This document shows positions 1-7,887 of a stretch of DNA of 64,000 bases, piece by piece; positions within the stretch are counted from its first letter, which is position 1; the number at the start of each line of letters is the position of its first letter. The DNA comes from an uncultured Bacteroidales bacterium (GTDB taxonomy: Bacteria; Bacteroidota; Bacteroidia; Bacteroidales; Paludibacteraceae), in contig ONGK01000009.1 of assembly GCA_900317345.1 (NCBI GenBank), positions 1 to 64,000 of the forward strand. The letters run 5' to 3'. The notes beneath the pieces are model-generated. The model made no database searches, was not told the DNA's origin, and saw only the letters and a program-made list of their open reading frames with translations. The position numbers and the translations under genes are program-made.

Positions 1-1135
1 TAGTCATATAGGTAGAGAAAATACCCAGCAAGCTATTATCCGGGCTTGAACCTTCATATCTGAAACCGATACCGTAAATGTTGTCATGTATGGCAGAAAT
101 CGTTCCGGGCCATTGCTCGCCGTTCATCTCGGTAAATTTGATATTGTGGTCTTGGTCCTCGGTGCTTCTGACCGCATAATTCCACTCTAACTGCGTCCAC
201 GGACCTTCTTCGGCGCCCTCTCCCCACTTCACCCAAACGGCATAGAGTGTCTGCGGACCTTTGTCCTCTGCTGTAGCTGTGATGAAGTCTTGATCCACAT
301 AGACCACCGGTCCGTTCGGCTCCGTGGCCCAACCCTGGAAGATATAGCCATCACGGGTGAAAGCTTTTGGCGACAGCTTGCCGCTGTTGTCAATATTCTG
401 ATTCTCCATCGTACCCGTTCCGCCGTTGGCATCGAAGATGACGATCTTGCGGTATGTCCATACGGTGTCTATATCATCGCTTTTGAATGTTCCGCGCTCA
501 TCCAGACTGGTATTAATCATCTGGTCGTCCGAGCCAATCATGTAACTCATCAGCAGATACCATGACTTGGTCTGCGTCGTGTTGCCGTTGATGTTATCGA
601 ATGTGAACGCAGCAGTCTTCTGACCGGAACCTTTCATATTGCCGCTGTAACTGTCATTGTAGAACCAGCCCAGCATAGGCGGAACGACAGCCGGCTGCAA
701 TTGGTCATATCTATTGGTGAATGGCACTTTGAGGCTACTGATTGAGTCGTACTCATCCGGTAGGGTGTGCAGACACACGGTGGAATAATGTTTCTTGCTC
801 TGACTATAGAACGTGTATTTCCAAGTTAGTGTCATCGACGAATAAGACGGCATTGCCATCTCGCTCTTAAAAATAGCGAAAAAGCCCATCTTGGTGTAAT
901 CCGGGCTATTCCCTTGGTAGTGGAAGCCGGTACCATATTGGTCCGTCGTGCATGCATACCAACCGGGCCACGGCTCTGCATTCGCATCGTTATAGCACAT
1001 TGAGTCATTTTGGTTCTTTGCACAGGAGGTGGGTTTGAAGTCTATTAATGTCCACGGGCCTTCGATGATAGGGTCATCCGCCCACATACTCACTGCGCAT
1101 ACCAGCGCAACTATACACAATAAAATCTTTTTCAT
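1..1135 (-). CDS. Secreted protein with duplicated domain and InlB-like repeat (3' end outside window)
   Basis: The reading frame is open from an ATG at 1135 to the window edge, so the C-terminus is missing. The N-terminus is a typical Sec signal peptide (MKKILLCIVALVCAVSMWA) with likely cleavage after residue 19. Two related blocks are visible, each beginning EGPWT and later containing G(T/I)GF.Y.G.SPD; they lie at about residues 24-95 and 305-378. Between them (about 235-300) is a Listeria-Bacteroides/InlB-type repeat (FDANGGTGTMENQ, then GYIFQGW and LYAVWVKW). These repeats are known from bacterial surface proteins. No catalytic motif is seen. It is probably a surface-exposed or secreted protein of unknown ligand. 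Confidence 0.8.
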   Translation of the reverse strand, partial: MKKILLCIVALVCAVSMWADDPIIEGPWTLIDFKPTSCAKNQNDSMCYNDANAEPWPGWYACTTDQYGTGFHYQGNSPDYTKMGFFAIFKSEMAMPSYSSMTLTWKYTFYSQSKKHYSTVCLHTLPDEYDSISSLKVPFTNRYDQLQPAVVPPMLGWFYNDSYSGNMKGSGQKTAAFTFDNINGNTTQTKSWYLLMSYMIGSDDQMINTSLDERGTFKSDDIDTVWTYRKIVIFDANGGTGTMENQNIDNSGKLSPKAFTRDGYIFQGWATEPNGPVVYVDQDFITATAEDKGPQTLYAVWVKWGEGAEEGPWTQLEWNYAVRSTEDQDHNIKFTEMNGEQWPGTISAIHDNIYGIGFRYEGSSPDNSLLGIFSTYMT

Positions 1136-1221
1136 TTGTATATTTTTTGCTTGTTTATTCATTCTCCAATTCCGACGACAAAGATACCACTTTTTTTGCA
1201 TTTATGCAAATAAATATGCAC

Positions 1222-1271
1222 TTTTTGACCCAAAGTCAAGAAAAAAGACCATTTTTTGACGCAAAGTCAAG
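1222..1271. repeat. Pair of 19-bp direct repeats
   Basis: TTTTTGACCCAAAGTCAAG at 1222-1240 recurs with one substitution at 1253-1271. Each copy also contains the partial dyad TTGAC...GTCAA, as a dimeric regulator site would. Copies are 31 bp apart, about three helical turns. Confidence 0.6.
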
Positions 1272-1301
1272 TCTTGTGACGAAATACGCCAAAATAGTGA
1301 C

Positions 1302-1329
1302 AAAAAAGAGCACCCATATTCGGGTGCTC
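1302..1329. terminator. Hairpin with A/T tracts, possible bidirectional terminator
   Basis: GAGCACCC, a short AT loop, then GGGTGCTC, with six A's on the left side and a T-rich stretch on the right. On the minus strand it reads as a strong stem followed by TTTTTTG. No minus-strand gene is seen immediately to the right, so what it terminates is unclear. Confidence 0.5.
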
Positions 1330-1489
1330 CCTCTTTTCTTCCTCCTTCCCGTCAGGGATCCGGGGTCCCCAATGATGTTTTAAGCCCTTCCCGTTAGGGA
1401 GATTCAGTATATACCCTCTCGTTAGATTGACTATTTTGTGCAATAAATTCGCTGTACTGCATAAAAAAGTATATTTTTGTGCAATAAAC

Positions 1490-1520
1490 TTGCATAATTG
1501 AATAAAAAGTAGTACCTTTG
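1490..1520 (+). promoter_or_regulatory. Bacteroidota-type promoter of the BRO-N gene
   Basis: TTG at 1490-1492 and TACCTTTG at 1513-1520 with a 20-bp spacer match the Bacteroidota -33/-7 consensus. The ATG at 1541 lies about 20 nt past the -7 box. Confidence 0.7.
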
Positions 1521-1540
1521 TAGTCGCAAACAAATTTACT

Positions 1541-2419
1541 ATGGAAGACAATTTCGCCATACAACTTTTTGAAGGAAAGAAAGTCCGCATCGTCTGGGAT
1601 GAGGAGCAAGAAAAGTACTATTTCTCTGTCGTAGATATAGTACAAGTGTTAACGGATAGTACCGATGCCAAGCAATACGTTAAAAAAATGCGTGCGCGTG
1701 ACAAGGAATTAGATTCCAAGTGGGGTACAATTTGTACCCCTATTGAAATGAGAGCTTTTGACGGCAAACGAAGGAAAGTGCAAGCCGCTGATTTACAGGG
1801 CATTTTCCGTATTATCCAGTCTATCCCGTCCAAGAAAGCAGAGCCTGTCAAACAATGGTTAGCGCAATTGGGAGAACAGCGCATCGACCAAATGATTGAT
1901 CCTGAACTGACATTCCAAATGGCTGTAGAGGATTATCGCCGTCAGGGCTATTCGGACAAGTGGATTAACGAGCGCATGCGTTCTATAGAAATGCGCAAAG
2001 AGTTGACGGACGAATGGCAACGTGCCGGAATAACGGAACATAAGGATTTTGCCATCTTGACGAATGTGCTTACGCAAGCGTGGAGCGGGATGACAACAGG
2101 CGAATACAAACACCTCAAAGGGCTGACGAAAGAGAACTTACGTGACAATATGACCAATGTCGAGTTGGCGCTTAACACCTTAGCAGAAGTGGCAACTACA
2201 GAACTTTCCCGTCAGCGAAATCCGAAAGGCATGGGAGAAAGCAAGCAGGCTGCACAAGCAGGAGGTAAAGTGGCAAAAAACGCACGCGAAGATTTGGAGC
2301 GACAATTAGGACGTAGCGTTATCTCTTCTGAACGCGCCTCTGACCATCTCCGTTCGATTGATGACACTTCATCGCAAGAATTGCCATTTGATGATACGGA
2401 AAAAGGCGATAATCAATAA
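1541..2419 (+). CDS. BRO-N / DinD-like DNA-damage or antirepressor-type protein
   Basis: 292 aa. Residues 1-105 resemble a BRO/antirepressor N-terminal domain (KVRIVWDEEQEKYYFSVVD, then EMRAFDGKRRKVQAADLQG). Residues 160-230 carry the EHKDFAILTNVLTQ and GMTTGEYKHLKGL segments typical of DinD-like proteins. The C-terminal tail (from about 235) is charged and low in complexity. Proteins of this family occur in prophages and as stand-alone chromosomal genes; DinD in E. coli is LexA-controlled and antagonises RecA. There are no phage genes around it, so it appears to be a single accessory gene with its own promoter. The exact function is inferred only from family resemblance. Confidence 0.75.
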   Translation: MEDNFAIQLFEGKKVRIVWDEEQEKYYFSVVDIVQVLTDSTDAKQYVKKMRARDKELDSKWGTICTPIEMRAFDGKRRKVQAADLQGIFRIIQSIPSKKAEPVKQWLAQLGEQRIDQMIDPELTFQMAVEDYRRQGYSDKWINERMRSIEMRKELTDEWQRAGITEHKDFAILTNVLTQAWSGMTTGEYKHLKGLTKENLRDNMTNVELALNTLAEVATTELSRQRNPKGMGESKQAAQAGGKVAKNAREDLERQLGRSVISSERASDHLRSIDDTSSQELPFDDTEKGDNQ

Positions 2420-2466
2420 TTTCCCCTCCCCTGTGGTTACCTTTTGCAGCAAAAAATAGTTCAACA

Positions 2467-2498
2467 CAAAAAAACGCACCGCTTCGCAGCGATGCGTT
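2467..2498 (-). terminator. Rho-independent terminator of the fructan operon
   Basis: On the minus strand AACGCATCGCTGCGAAGCGG begins a stem closed by GTGCGTT and followed by seven or more T's. It lies 57 bp downstream of the last operon gene (stop at 2555). It could also serve the converging BRO-N gene. Confidence 0.8.
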
Positions 2499-2554
2499 TC
2501 CTTACTAACTAAATCTAATTAACTATGAAAAATTCTACATAAAGGTTTAGCGGT

Positions 2555-3412
2555 TTATTTGAGCTCTGCACCAAGGGCATTGTAGAACTTGCCGTTCTTC
2601 TCTATAACGAGCATGCCGTTGCGGAAGGATTTGATGGCCTTGGCATCGGCGTTGGTATTGTCGATACCTGTTGGGTCGTCATTTATTACGAGTACTACGT
2701 CGGTTACGTTGAACGCAGCTGTAGGTTTGCCATCCGTATTGTACTGAATAATCAACTGATTGGCATTCGTGAGTTTCGAGCGCATTTCGTCATCCAGATT
2801 CAAATTCATATATCCCTCTCCCTCATCAAACGAGATATTGACATTATTACGATCGGCTATATATCCATCTCCTTCCCACTCATTACGGAAATTGAAGTCG
2901 AACTCGTTTCCTACAGCATCCGAATAGAAGCGGATAGCGTCCACCTTACTAAAATCAATTACGTTAAATCCTTCTGTATAAAGATAGAGAGTTTGCCATT
3001 TTCCAGCCAAGAAGGAACCGGTCCAAAGGGTCTTTCCTTCCTTAAGGGTTTTTCCGTCAAGCAGTTCAACTTTCGTTGCGACAAAATTAGCTCCGACTAT
3101 CTCTAATCCATTATTTTGAATGGCCTCAAGTGCAAATTCTGTCAAATACAATTCATAGGTGCCGTCACCACTAATCCAAGCTTCACGACGTGAACCGACA
3201 ATATTTTTACCATTTGATTTGAACTCTATACCATCCGATGCGTTCTCAAACGTAACTACTAATTTTTGCCCGGCTGTAGCGTTGGAAAACGTATCAGCTT
3301 CAAGATTTAGCGGAGTTGTCCATTTTACATGTTGGCTACCCGTCCAAAGATCAGTTGCATTCAGGCTGAGCGCCATGATGACGGCGCTCAGCGTTATAAA
3401 TAACTTCTTCAT
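2555..3412 (-). CDS. Secreted two-domain beta-rich protein of the fructan operon (paralogue 1)
   Basis: 285 aa from the ATG at 3412, which begins a clear signal peptide (MKKLFITLSAVIMALSLNA); an in-frame ATG at 3436 would add eight residues ahead of it and is less likely. Two related sandwich-like blocks are visible: residues 20-120 (LWTGSQHVKWTTPLNLEA ... NGLEIVGANF) and 130-245 (LWTGSFLAGKWQTLYLY ... FNVTDVVLVI). The C-terminus has a short tail, NGMLVIEKNGKFYNALGAEL, shared with other secreted proteins here. No catalytic motif is seen. The position at the end of a SusCD operon and the LWTG/KW aromatic pattern suggest a carbohydrate-binding role; this is inference. Paralogue of the next gene upstream. 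Confidence 0.75.
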   Translation of the reverse strand: MKKLFITLSAVIMALSLNATDLWTGSQHVKWTTPLNLEADTFSNATAGQKLVVTFENASDGIEFKSNGKNIVGSRREAWISGDGTYELYLTEFALEAIQNNGLEIVGANFVATKVELLDGKTLKEGKTLWTGSFLAGKWQTLYLYTEGFNVIDFSKVDAIRFYSDAVGNEFDFNFRNEWEGDGYIADRNNVNISFDEGEGYMNLNLDDEMRSKLTNANQLIIQYNTDGKPTAAFNVTDVVLVINDDPTGIDNTNADAKAIKSFRNGMLVIEKNGKFYNALGAELK

Positions 3413-3439
3413 GATTGTGAAGATTTCAAATGTCACAGT

Positions 3440-4615
3440 TTACTTTACTTCTACGCCTTGTGCGTTGTAGAGTTTGTTGTCACGCACGATGTAGAGCACG
3501 CCGTCCACCACCACTTTCTGCACTTTCTCGGTCAGAACGAGGTTCTCGATGCCTTCGCCCTTTGCAGCGAATACAGCCATGACAGCAATATCTTCGGTCA
3601 TAACGAATGTCAGTTCGTCCGGGGTAGTCGTTACACCGCAGTAGTAACAATTAATAACCGGAGCCCAGGCAATGTCACCATCCAGTTCGTTAGCATACTG
3701 CCACTCTTTGAACTCATAACCTTCGTTCGCGGTAGCGCGGAGGATGACGGTGTCACCTTCTGCCACCTCATAAACGGTCTTGCCTTCATAGCCATCCAGC
3801 GGGCCGGTGTGTTTGAATGCGTTAACCAACTCAACAGAACCCATGGTGGTATCGTTTACATAGAGCTCGAGGGTGTATACTACCGGCTCTTCCTCCATTA
3901 CGAGCACGATGTCGGTGAGGTTGAAGTTCTGACCTTCTCCTCTGCATAACTGAACGATTACGAAATCACCTTCTGCCAGCTTGGTGCGGATTTCATCCGT
4001 CAGTGTCAACTCAGTCATTAATCCTGAACCAGCCTCACTAGTAATATCACTTTGCCAAGTTTGTTTCAAATTGATGGTATAGGTAGATCCTTCTGCTTCG
4101 GGACTACAGTAGAAGCGAATGGCTTTCACCTTAGCCAGATCAAATTGTGTGAAGTTATCTTTAAAGAACTCCATAGCGCCGCATGTTTCATCCATCCAGC
4201 GAAAACCGGTCCATGCTGTGCCTTCTTTGATATCACTGAGAGCTTTGCCATCAATCACTTCCACTTTGGTGCAAGTGAAGTGCGCACCCACAATTTGCAA
4301 ACCGTGTGCTTGAACATCAGCTACACCCGCGAGTGTTAGATAAGACTCGTATGTACCTTCACCAGAAATCCAACCATTGTCTCTACGTGTACCTGAGAGA
4401 TGATGCCATAAATCAGGCACTTTGAACTCGATACCATCCGAGGCTTCCGTGTAGGTAACTACGATTATCTGACCAGCAACAACGTCTGCGAATTTAGTTG
4501 CTTCCAGGTTGAGAGGAGTATCCCACGTTACCTGGTGTGAACCGTTGAACAACTCCGTTGCAGAAGCAGCGATGCTCATGGCAACGGCTGCTACAAAGAG
4601 AAATAATTTCTTCAT
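3440..4615 (-). CDS. Secreted beta-rich protein of the fructan operon with extra InlB-like domain (paralogue 2)
   Basis: 391 aa with a signal peptide (MKKLFLFVAAVAMSIAASA). Residues 20-245 align by eye with the neighbouring paralogue (ELFNGSHQVTWDTPLNLEA, GTAWTGFRW, FNLTDIVLVM). Residues 250-350 form an additional divergent InlB/bacterial-repeat type domain (GSVELVN ... ATANEGYEFKEW ... MAVFAAKGEG). It ends in the same kind of tail (DGVLYIVRDNKLYNAQGVEV). It is 27 bp upstream of its paralogue and 36 bp downstream of the GH32 gene, hence the same transcript. Likely an outer-surface or secreted accessory protein for fructan capture; unproven. Confidence 0.75.
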   Translation of the reverse strand: MKKLFLFVAAVAMSIAASATELFNGSHQVTWDTPLNLEATKFADVVAGQIIVVTYTEASDGIEFKVPDLWHHLSGTRRDNGWISGEGTYESYLTLAGVADVQAHGLQIVGAHFTCTKVEVIDGKALSDIKEGTAWTGFRWMDETCGAMEFFKDNFTQFDLAKVKAIRFYCSPEAEGSTYTINLKQTWQSDITSEAGSGLMTELTLTDEIRTKLAEGDFVIVQLCRGEGQNFNLTDIVLVMEEEPVVYTLELYVNDTTMGSVELVNAFKHTGPLDGYEGKTVYEVAEGDTVILRATANEGYEFKEWQYANELDGDIAWAPVINCYYCGVTTTPDELTFVMTEDIAVMAVFAAKGEGIENLVLTEKVQKVVVDGVLYIVRDNKLYNAQGVEVK

Positions 4616-4651
4616 AATGTTTAATTTTTAAAGGGTTAATTAAAAGGGTTG

Positions 4652-6196
4652 TTAATAAATACGGATTTTATTATCTCCGATTGTATTGTTGATACATTGT
4701 CCCATAGCACTGTACATACGCCCGGGCAGCCGGATGACGAGTTGCCCGTTCAGGAGTACTTTTTGTACCGGCACGTCCACTCCCGTCTGCTCCATTCCTT
4801 CTATAGTCGGGTCATAGATGCGCTGCGTGACATTCGATATCTGCACCGAACCGGAATAGCAATTAATCGTCCATCCATGGGATTGCATGCCGTAGATACG
4901 ATTGGTATAGCAGGCTACGTCGTTGATGTACATCACGAGCACCGAGCGGTCGATATAGATATCTATATGATACGTGTTGTCGGCTGGTTGCGTAAAGAAA
5001 TAGCCGTCTATATAGGGTATAAATCCCATTCCGTTTTCCTGCTCGAAATTGATTTTTCGCAGTCCGTCATTCTCAGGATTGACGATGAGCGAATAGAACA
5101 GGTGCGTGTTGGCATCGCGGCAAACGGAGAGACCAAACTTATCATTGGCATTCCCGGTGGTAAGGGTAAAAGAGAGATGAGTCCGTTCGCTGAGCGCAGG
5201 CAAGTTGATATGCTGGCCTGCCGAGAGGGAAGAGTGAGCCATGGAATAGGTAGTACAATTATGATAATTCCTTATTCCTTCCACTTCGCCTAAAGTAAGT
5301 GCCCCGTCAGTGTGCTGTATTAGGCGGTGCGCCACCAAGGTACCCGCCCAGTCGGGCTCTCCGTTGTCGTTATTGACGGCGGTATTGTCATTATTCCGTC
5401 TGGTAGGGCACCATCCCCAAAGATAGCGATTTATACCATCACAAGCCGTTTTTCCAGCATAGAGTCCGCGGCTATCGAGATAGCCCTCGTGGTTATCGGG
5501 CCAAAGGGGTATATCATTCGCAGTACAGGTCTTGAGACCCTCGAATGTTCTCGCTTTGAAATACTGCACGCGGCGTATCTCGCGGTGCAACTCGCTATAC
5601 ACGAGATACCACCAGTCGCCCATCTTGAATACATTCGGGCACTCGTAGAAACGATCCCACAGGGTGGTCATGAAGACTCCTTCGTCGGTCCACTGCTGCA
5701 GGTCGGACGAGGAAAAATGCGCGAGCACATTCCTACCGTCCTTGCCGGTAGCAACTAACATATGGTACTGTCCATCTTCGCCCATAAACACTTCGGGGTC
5801 GCGAAAATCATTGCGGTAATAATACCCTGCCGCACCATCCAAATGGAAATTGGTCTTGGTCCAGTTGACGCCATCTGTAGAGGTCGCGCTCATGATGACC
5901 TGCGCGCACTCATCGGGGCCGGGTTGGTACTTATTGCCGGTATAGAAGAAATAATACTTCTGCTGCGCCTCGCACCATATTACCGACCCGGTACCGATAG
6001 CTGCATCTTGCGCCCACATATTGCCTGTAGGCAGCACCTCTCCCAAATAAATCCGGAAGAGTCCGCTTTGCGTATCGTAGAACGGCATCGGATCGCCACA
6101 CCATCCCTGTGCCGGCTGGTAGTAATACCCGTCGGTCTGAGCAGCCATTTCTGAGAGGATGCTACAAAGAAACAGTATGGATAGTATTCGTTTCAT
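4652..6196 (-). CDS. Secreted GH32-like (endo-levanase type) protein with a gap after the nucleophile
   Basis: 514 aa, signal peptide at 1-19 (cleavage near MAAQ). GH32 signatures are GWCGDPMPFYD (nucleophile Asp35), NDFRDPEVF (stabiliser) and YECPNVFKMGDWW (acid/base Glu). It belongs to the same divergent clade as the next gene upstream, which resembles BT1760-type endo-levanases of Bacteroides. Relative to that paralogue it lacks about 28 residues directly after FRIYL (near 6044): the paralogue has a segment containing HPLWGVRTTD between its YL and GEVLPTG, which here are fused. The C-terminal beta-sandwich is present, followed by a 45-residue tail containing LLNGQLVIRLPGRMYSAMGQ. Activity may be altered or lost. 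Confidence 0.85.
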   Translation of the reverse strand: MKRILSILFLCSILSEMAAQTDGYYYQPAQGWCGDPMPFYDTQSGLFRIYLGEVLPTGNMWAQDAAIGTGSVIWCEAQQKYYFFYTGNKYQPGPDECAQVIMSATSTDGVNWTKTNFHLDGAAGYYYRNDFRDPEVFMGEDGQYHMLVATGKDGRNVLAHFSSSDLQQWTDEGVFMTTLWDRFYECPNVFKMGDWWYLVYSELHREIRRVQYFKARTFEGLKTCTANDIPLWPDNHEGYLDSRGLYAGKTACDGINRYLWGWCPTRRNNDNTAVNNDNGEPDWAGTLVAHRLIQHTDGALTLGEVEGIRNYHNCTTYSMAHSSLSAGQHINLPALSERTHLSFTLTTGNANDKFGLSVCRDANTHLFYSLIVNPENDGLRKINFEQENGMGFIPYIDGYFFTQPADNTYHIDIYIDRSVLVMYINDVACYTNRIYGMQSHGWTINCYSGSVQISNVTQRIYDPTIEGMEQTGVDVPVQKVLLNGQLVIRLPGRMYSAMGQCINNTIGDNKIRIY

Positions 6197-6243
6197 GATT
6201 GGTCAGTACAGGCAGTAATCAGCCGCCTGTACCGAAGGAGGAA

Positions 6244-7881
6244 TTAATATTGCTTGACTTGAATATCCTTGACCGTCATGCCGCCTTCGTAGCAGTTGAC
6301 CGACCAGCAGTTACGCGGGAGGTTGTAGATACGCTGGGTGTAGCAGAGCACATCGTTGATGTACATGGTCAACACCGAGTTGTCGGTATAGATATTGATA
6401 TTGTACGTTCTATCCGCAGGAATGGGGAACGGATAGCTGCCGCCTCCCTTGAGTTCCCATTTACCCTGCTCTTCCTCAAAGCGGATGAAATTGTTGTTAC
6501 CATCCGGGCATACCATGATGGAGTAGTATTTCTCGTAGGTTTTATCCCCGTCTTTGCGGTCGCCGCGAACGAAGGAGATACCGAATCGGTCCGCTTTGTC
6601 GGAGGTGGTGACTGTCATGGAGATATGATTGTGGTAGTTCAGTGTATTGAACATCACACTGCTATACGCTTTCATCGAATAGCCGCCTTCTATCTCCGTG
6701 AGATTGCCTTCCTCTTTGCCCCAAGTCTTGACAGGTTTGAGAGTCGCGGTAAGGTTGTATTTGGCGCGGATAGCCGGTACTTCTGCGGTGTAGAGCGTAC
6801 CGTCCTCGCGCTGCATGAGTCGGTGCACCACCAGTGTGCCGCCCCATTTAGGCTCAACGTCGGGACTGATATCGGTATTATCCCTGCCTCGGCGCTCCGG
6901 ACACCATCCCCACATATAGCGGTCGGTGCCATCGGAAGCCGTGTTGCCGGCATAGAAAGCACGTCCGTCCAATGCACCCTCCTTGCTATCCGGCCATTGG
7001 GGATTGGTGGCCGCCTTCAGGTCGGCGATGGTGTGCCCCTTGAGGTAGTGTACACGGCGCTCGAAAGAGCTCATGTCGCTATAGGTGAGATACCACCAGT
7101 CGCCCATCTTGAATACATTCGGGCACTCGAGGAAGCGGTCCCAAATCATCTTGGTGAACTTACCGGCATGCGACCATGTCTTGAGGTCGGGTGAGGTGAA
7201 CTCAGCGAAGCATCCGTCTTTGTCTTCTGTGCGTGAACCTGCCGGCATCGGTTTGGTAGCCACAATCATGTGCCAGCCGTCCTCCATTTTCCAAATAAAC
7301 GGGTCGCGGAAATTGAGCGTGCTATAGCCGTAGTCGCCACCGCGCAGACGGAAGAGATGGTCCTTGGTCCAGGTCTTGAAGTCCGGACTGGTAGCGCGCA
7401 TCACTACCTGACGATCCTCGTCGGAAGCAGGTTTGTAGCGCTCACCTGTGTAGTAGATATAATACAGTTTCTCCTGCTCGTCATACACGATGCAGCCTGT
7501 ACCGAGGGCGGCGTCCTGCTCACCGGCACGACCGGTAGGCAGCACTTCACCCATCGAGGTATATGTAGCGCAATCGGTGGTGCGAACTCCCCAGAGCGGG
7601 TGGAAAGTCTGCTCCAGGTTCTGCTCGAAATTATGAAGATAGAGGATTTTGAAATCCTTCTCCACCGGGTCGTAGAACGGCAGCGGGTCACCTACCGAAC
7701 CTGCGGACGGCATGTAGTAAGTGGTGGACGTCACCTCATCCTTCGAATTGAAGTAATCGGTGGTATTCTCCCAGTCCTTCTTCTCCTGCGGGATGTTTTC
7801 CTGGCAACCGGTTAAGAACGCTGCGCTCAAAGATAAAAGACCGCTAACGCTCAAAGATAAAAGCATATTTGTTGTTTTCAT
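6244..7881 (-). CDS. GH32 endo-levanase-like lipoprotein
   Basis: 545 aa. The N-terminus has a lipobox (LTGC, Cys26), so it is predicted to be lipid-anchored, probably on the cell surface as for other PUL hydrolases. Motifs are GSVGDPLPFYD (nucleophile Asp65), LNFRDPFIWKMEDGW (stabiliser) and LECPNVFKMGDWWYL (general acid/base Glu), then a C-terminal sandwich domain ending at the stop. Family knowledge: this divergent GH32 group includes the surface endo-levanase BT1760 of B. thetaiotaomicron, encoded next to a SusCD pair as here. The signal peptide is encoded by a 24-nt in-frame duplication (7824-7863). Only 6 bp separate it from the upstream glycan-binding gene. Confidence 0.88.
   Translation of the reverse strand: MKTTNMLLSLSVSGLLSLSAAFLTGCQENIPQEKKDWENTTDYFNSKDEVTSTTYYMPSAGSVGDPLPFYDPVEKDFKILYLHNFEQNLEQTFHPLWGVRTTDCATYTSMGEVLPTGRAGEQDAALGTGCIVYDEQEKLYYIYYTGERYKPASDEDRQVVMRATSPDFKTWTKDHLFRLRGGDYGYSTLNFRDPFIWKMEDGWHMIVATKPMPAGSRTEDKDGCFAEFTSPDLKTWSHAGKFTKMIWDRFLECPNVFKMGDWWYLTYSDMSSFERRVHYLKGHTIADLKAATNPQWPDSKEGALDGRAFYAGNTASDGTDRYMWGWCPERRGRDNTDISPDVEPKWGGTLVVHRLMQREDGTLYTAEVPAIRAKYNLTATLKPVKTWGKEEGNLTEIEGGYSMKAYSSVMFNTLNYHNHISMTVTTSDKADRFGISFVRGDRKDGDKTYEKYYSIMVCPDGNNNFIRFEEEQGKWELKGGGSYPFPIPADRTYNINIYTDNSVLTMYINDVLCYTQRIYNLPRNCWSVNCYEGGMTVKDIQVKQY
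7824..7863. repeat. In-frame 24-nt tandem duplication in a signal peptide
   Basis: CGCTCAAAGATAAAAG at 7824-7839 is repeated exactly at 7848-7863. It encodes the twin LLSLS segments of the GH32 lipoprotein signal peptide. Confidence 0.75.
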
Positions 7882-7887
7882 AATGAC

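Larger units (their letters stand above)
1136..1540. other. Intergenic spacer with repeats, hairpin and promoter
   Basis: No credible gene is visible in these 405 bases. The spacer lies between two divergently transcribed genes. It holds a pair of direct repeats (1222-1271), a hairpin with an A-tract (1302-1329), two GC-rich half-palindromes of the form CTTCCCGT(C/T)AGGGA near 1345-1400, and the promoter of the downstream gene. Confidence 0.6.

Noticed and set aside
6199..7194. 331-codon plus-strand frame across the GH32 lipoprotein gene
   Set aside because: The minus-strand GH32 reading carries all catalytic motifs; this is an antisense shadow.
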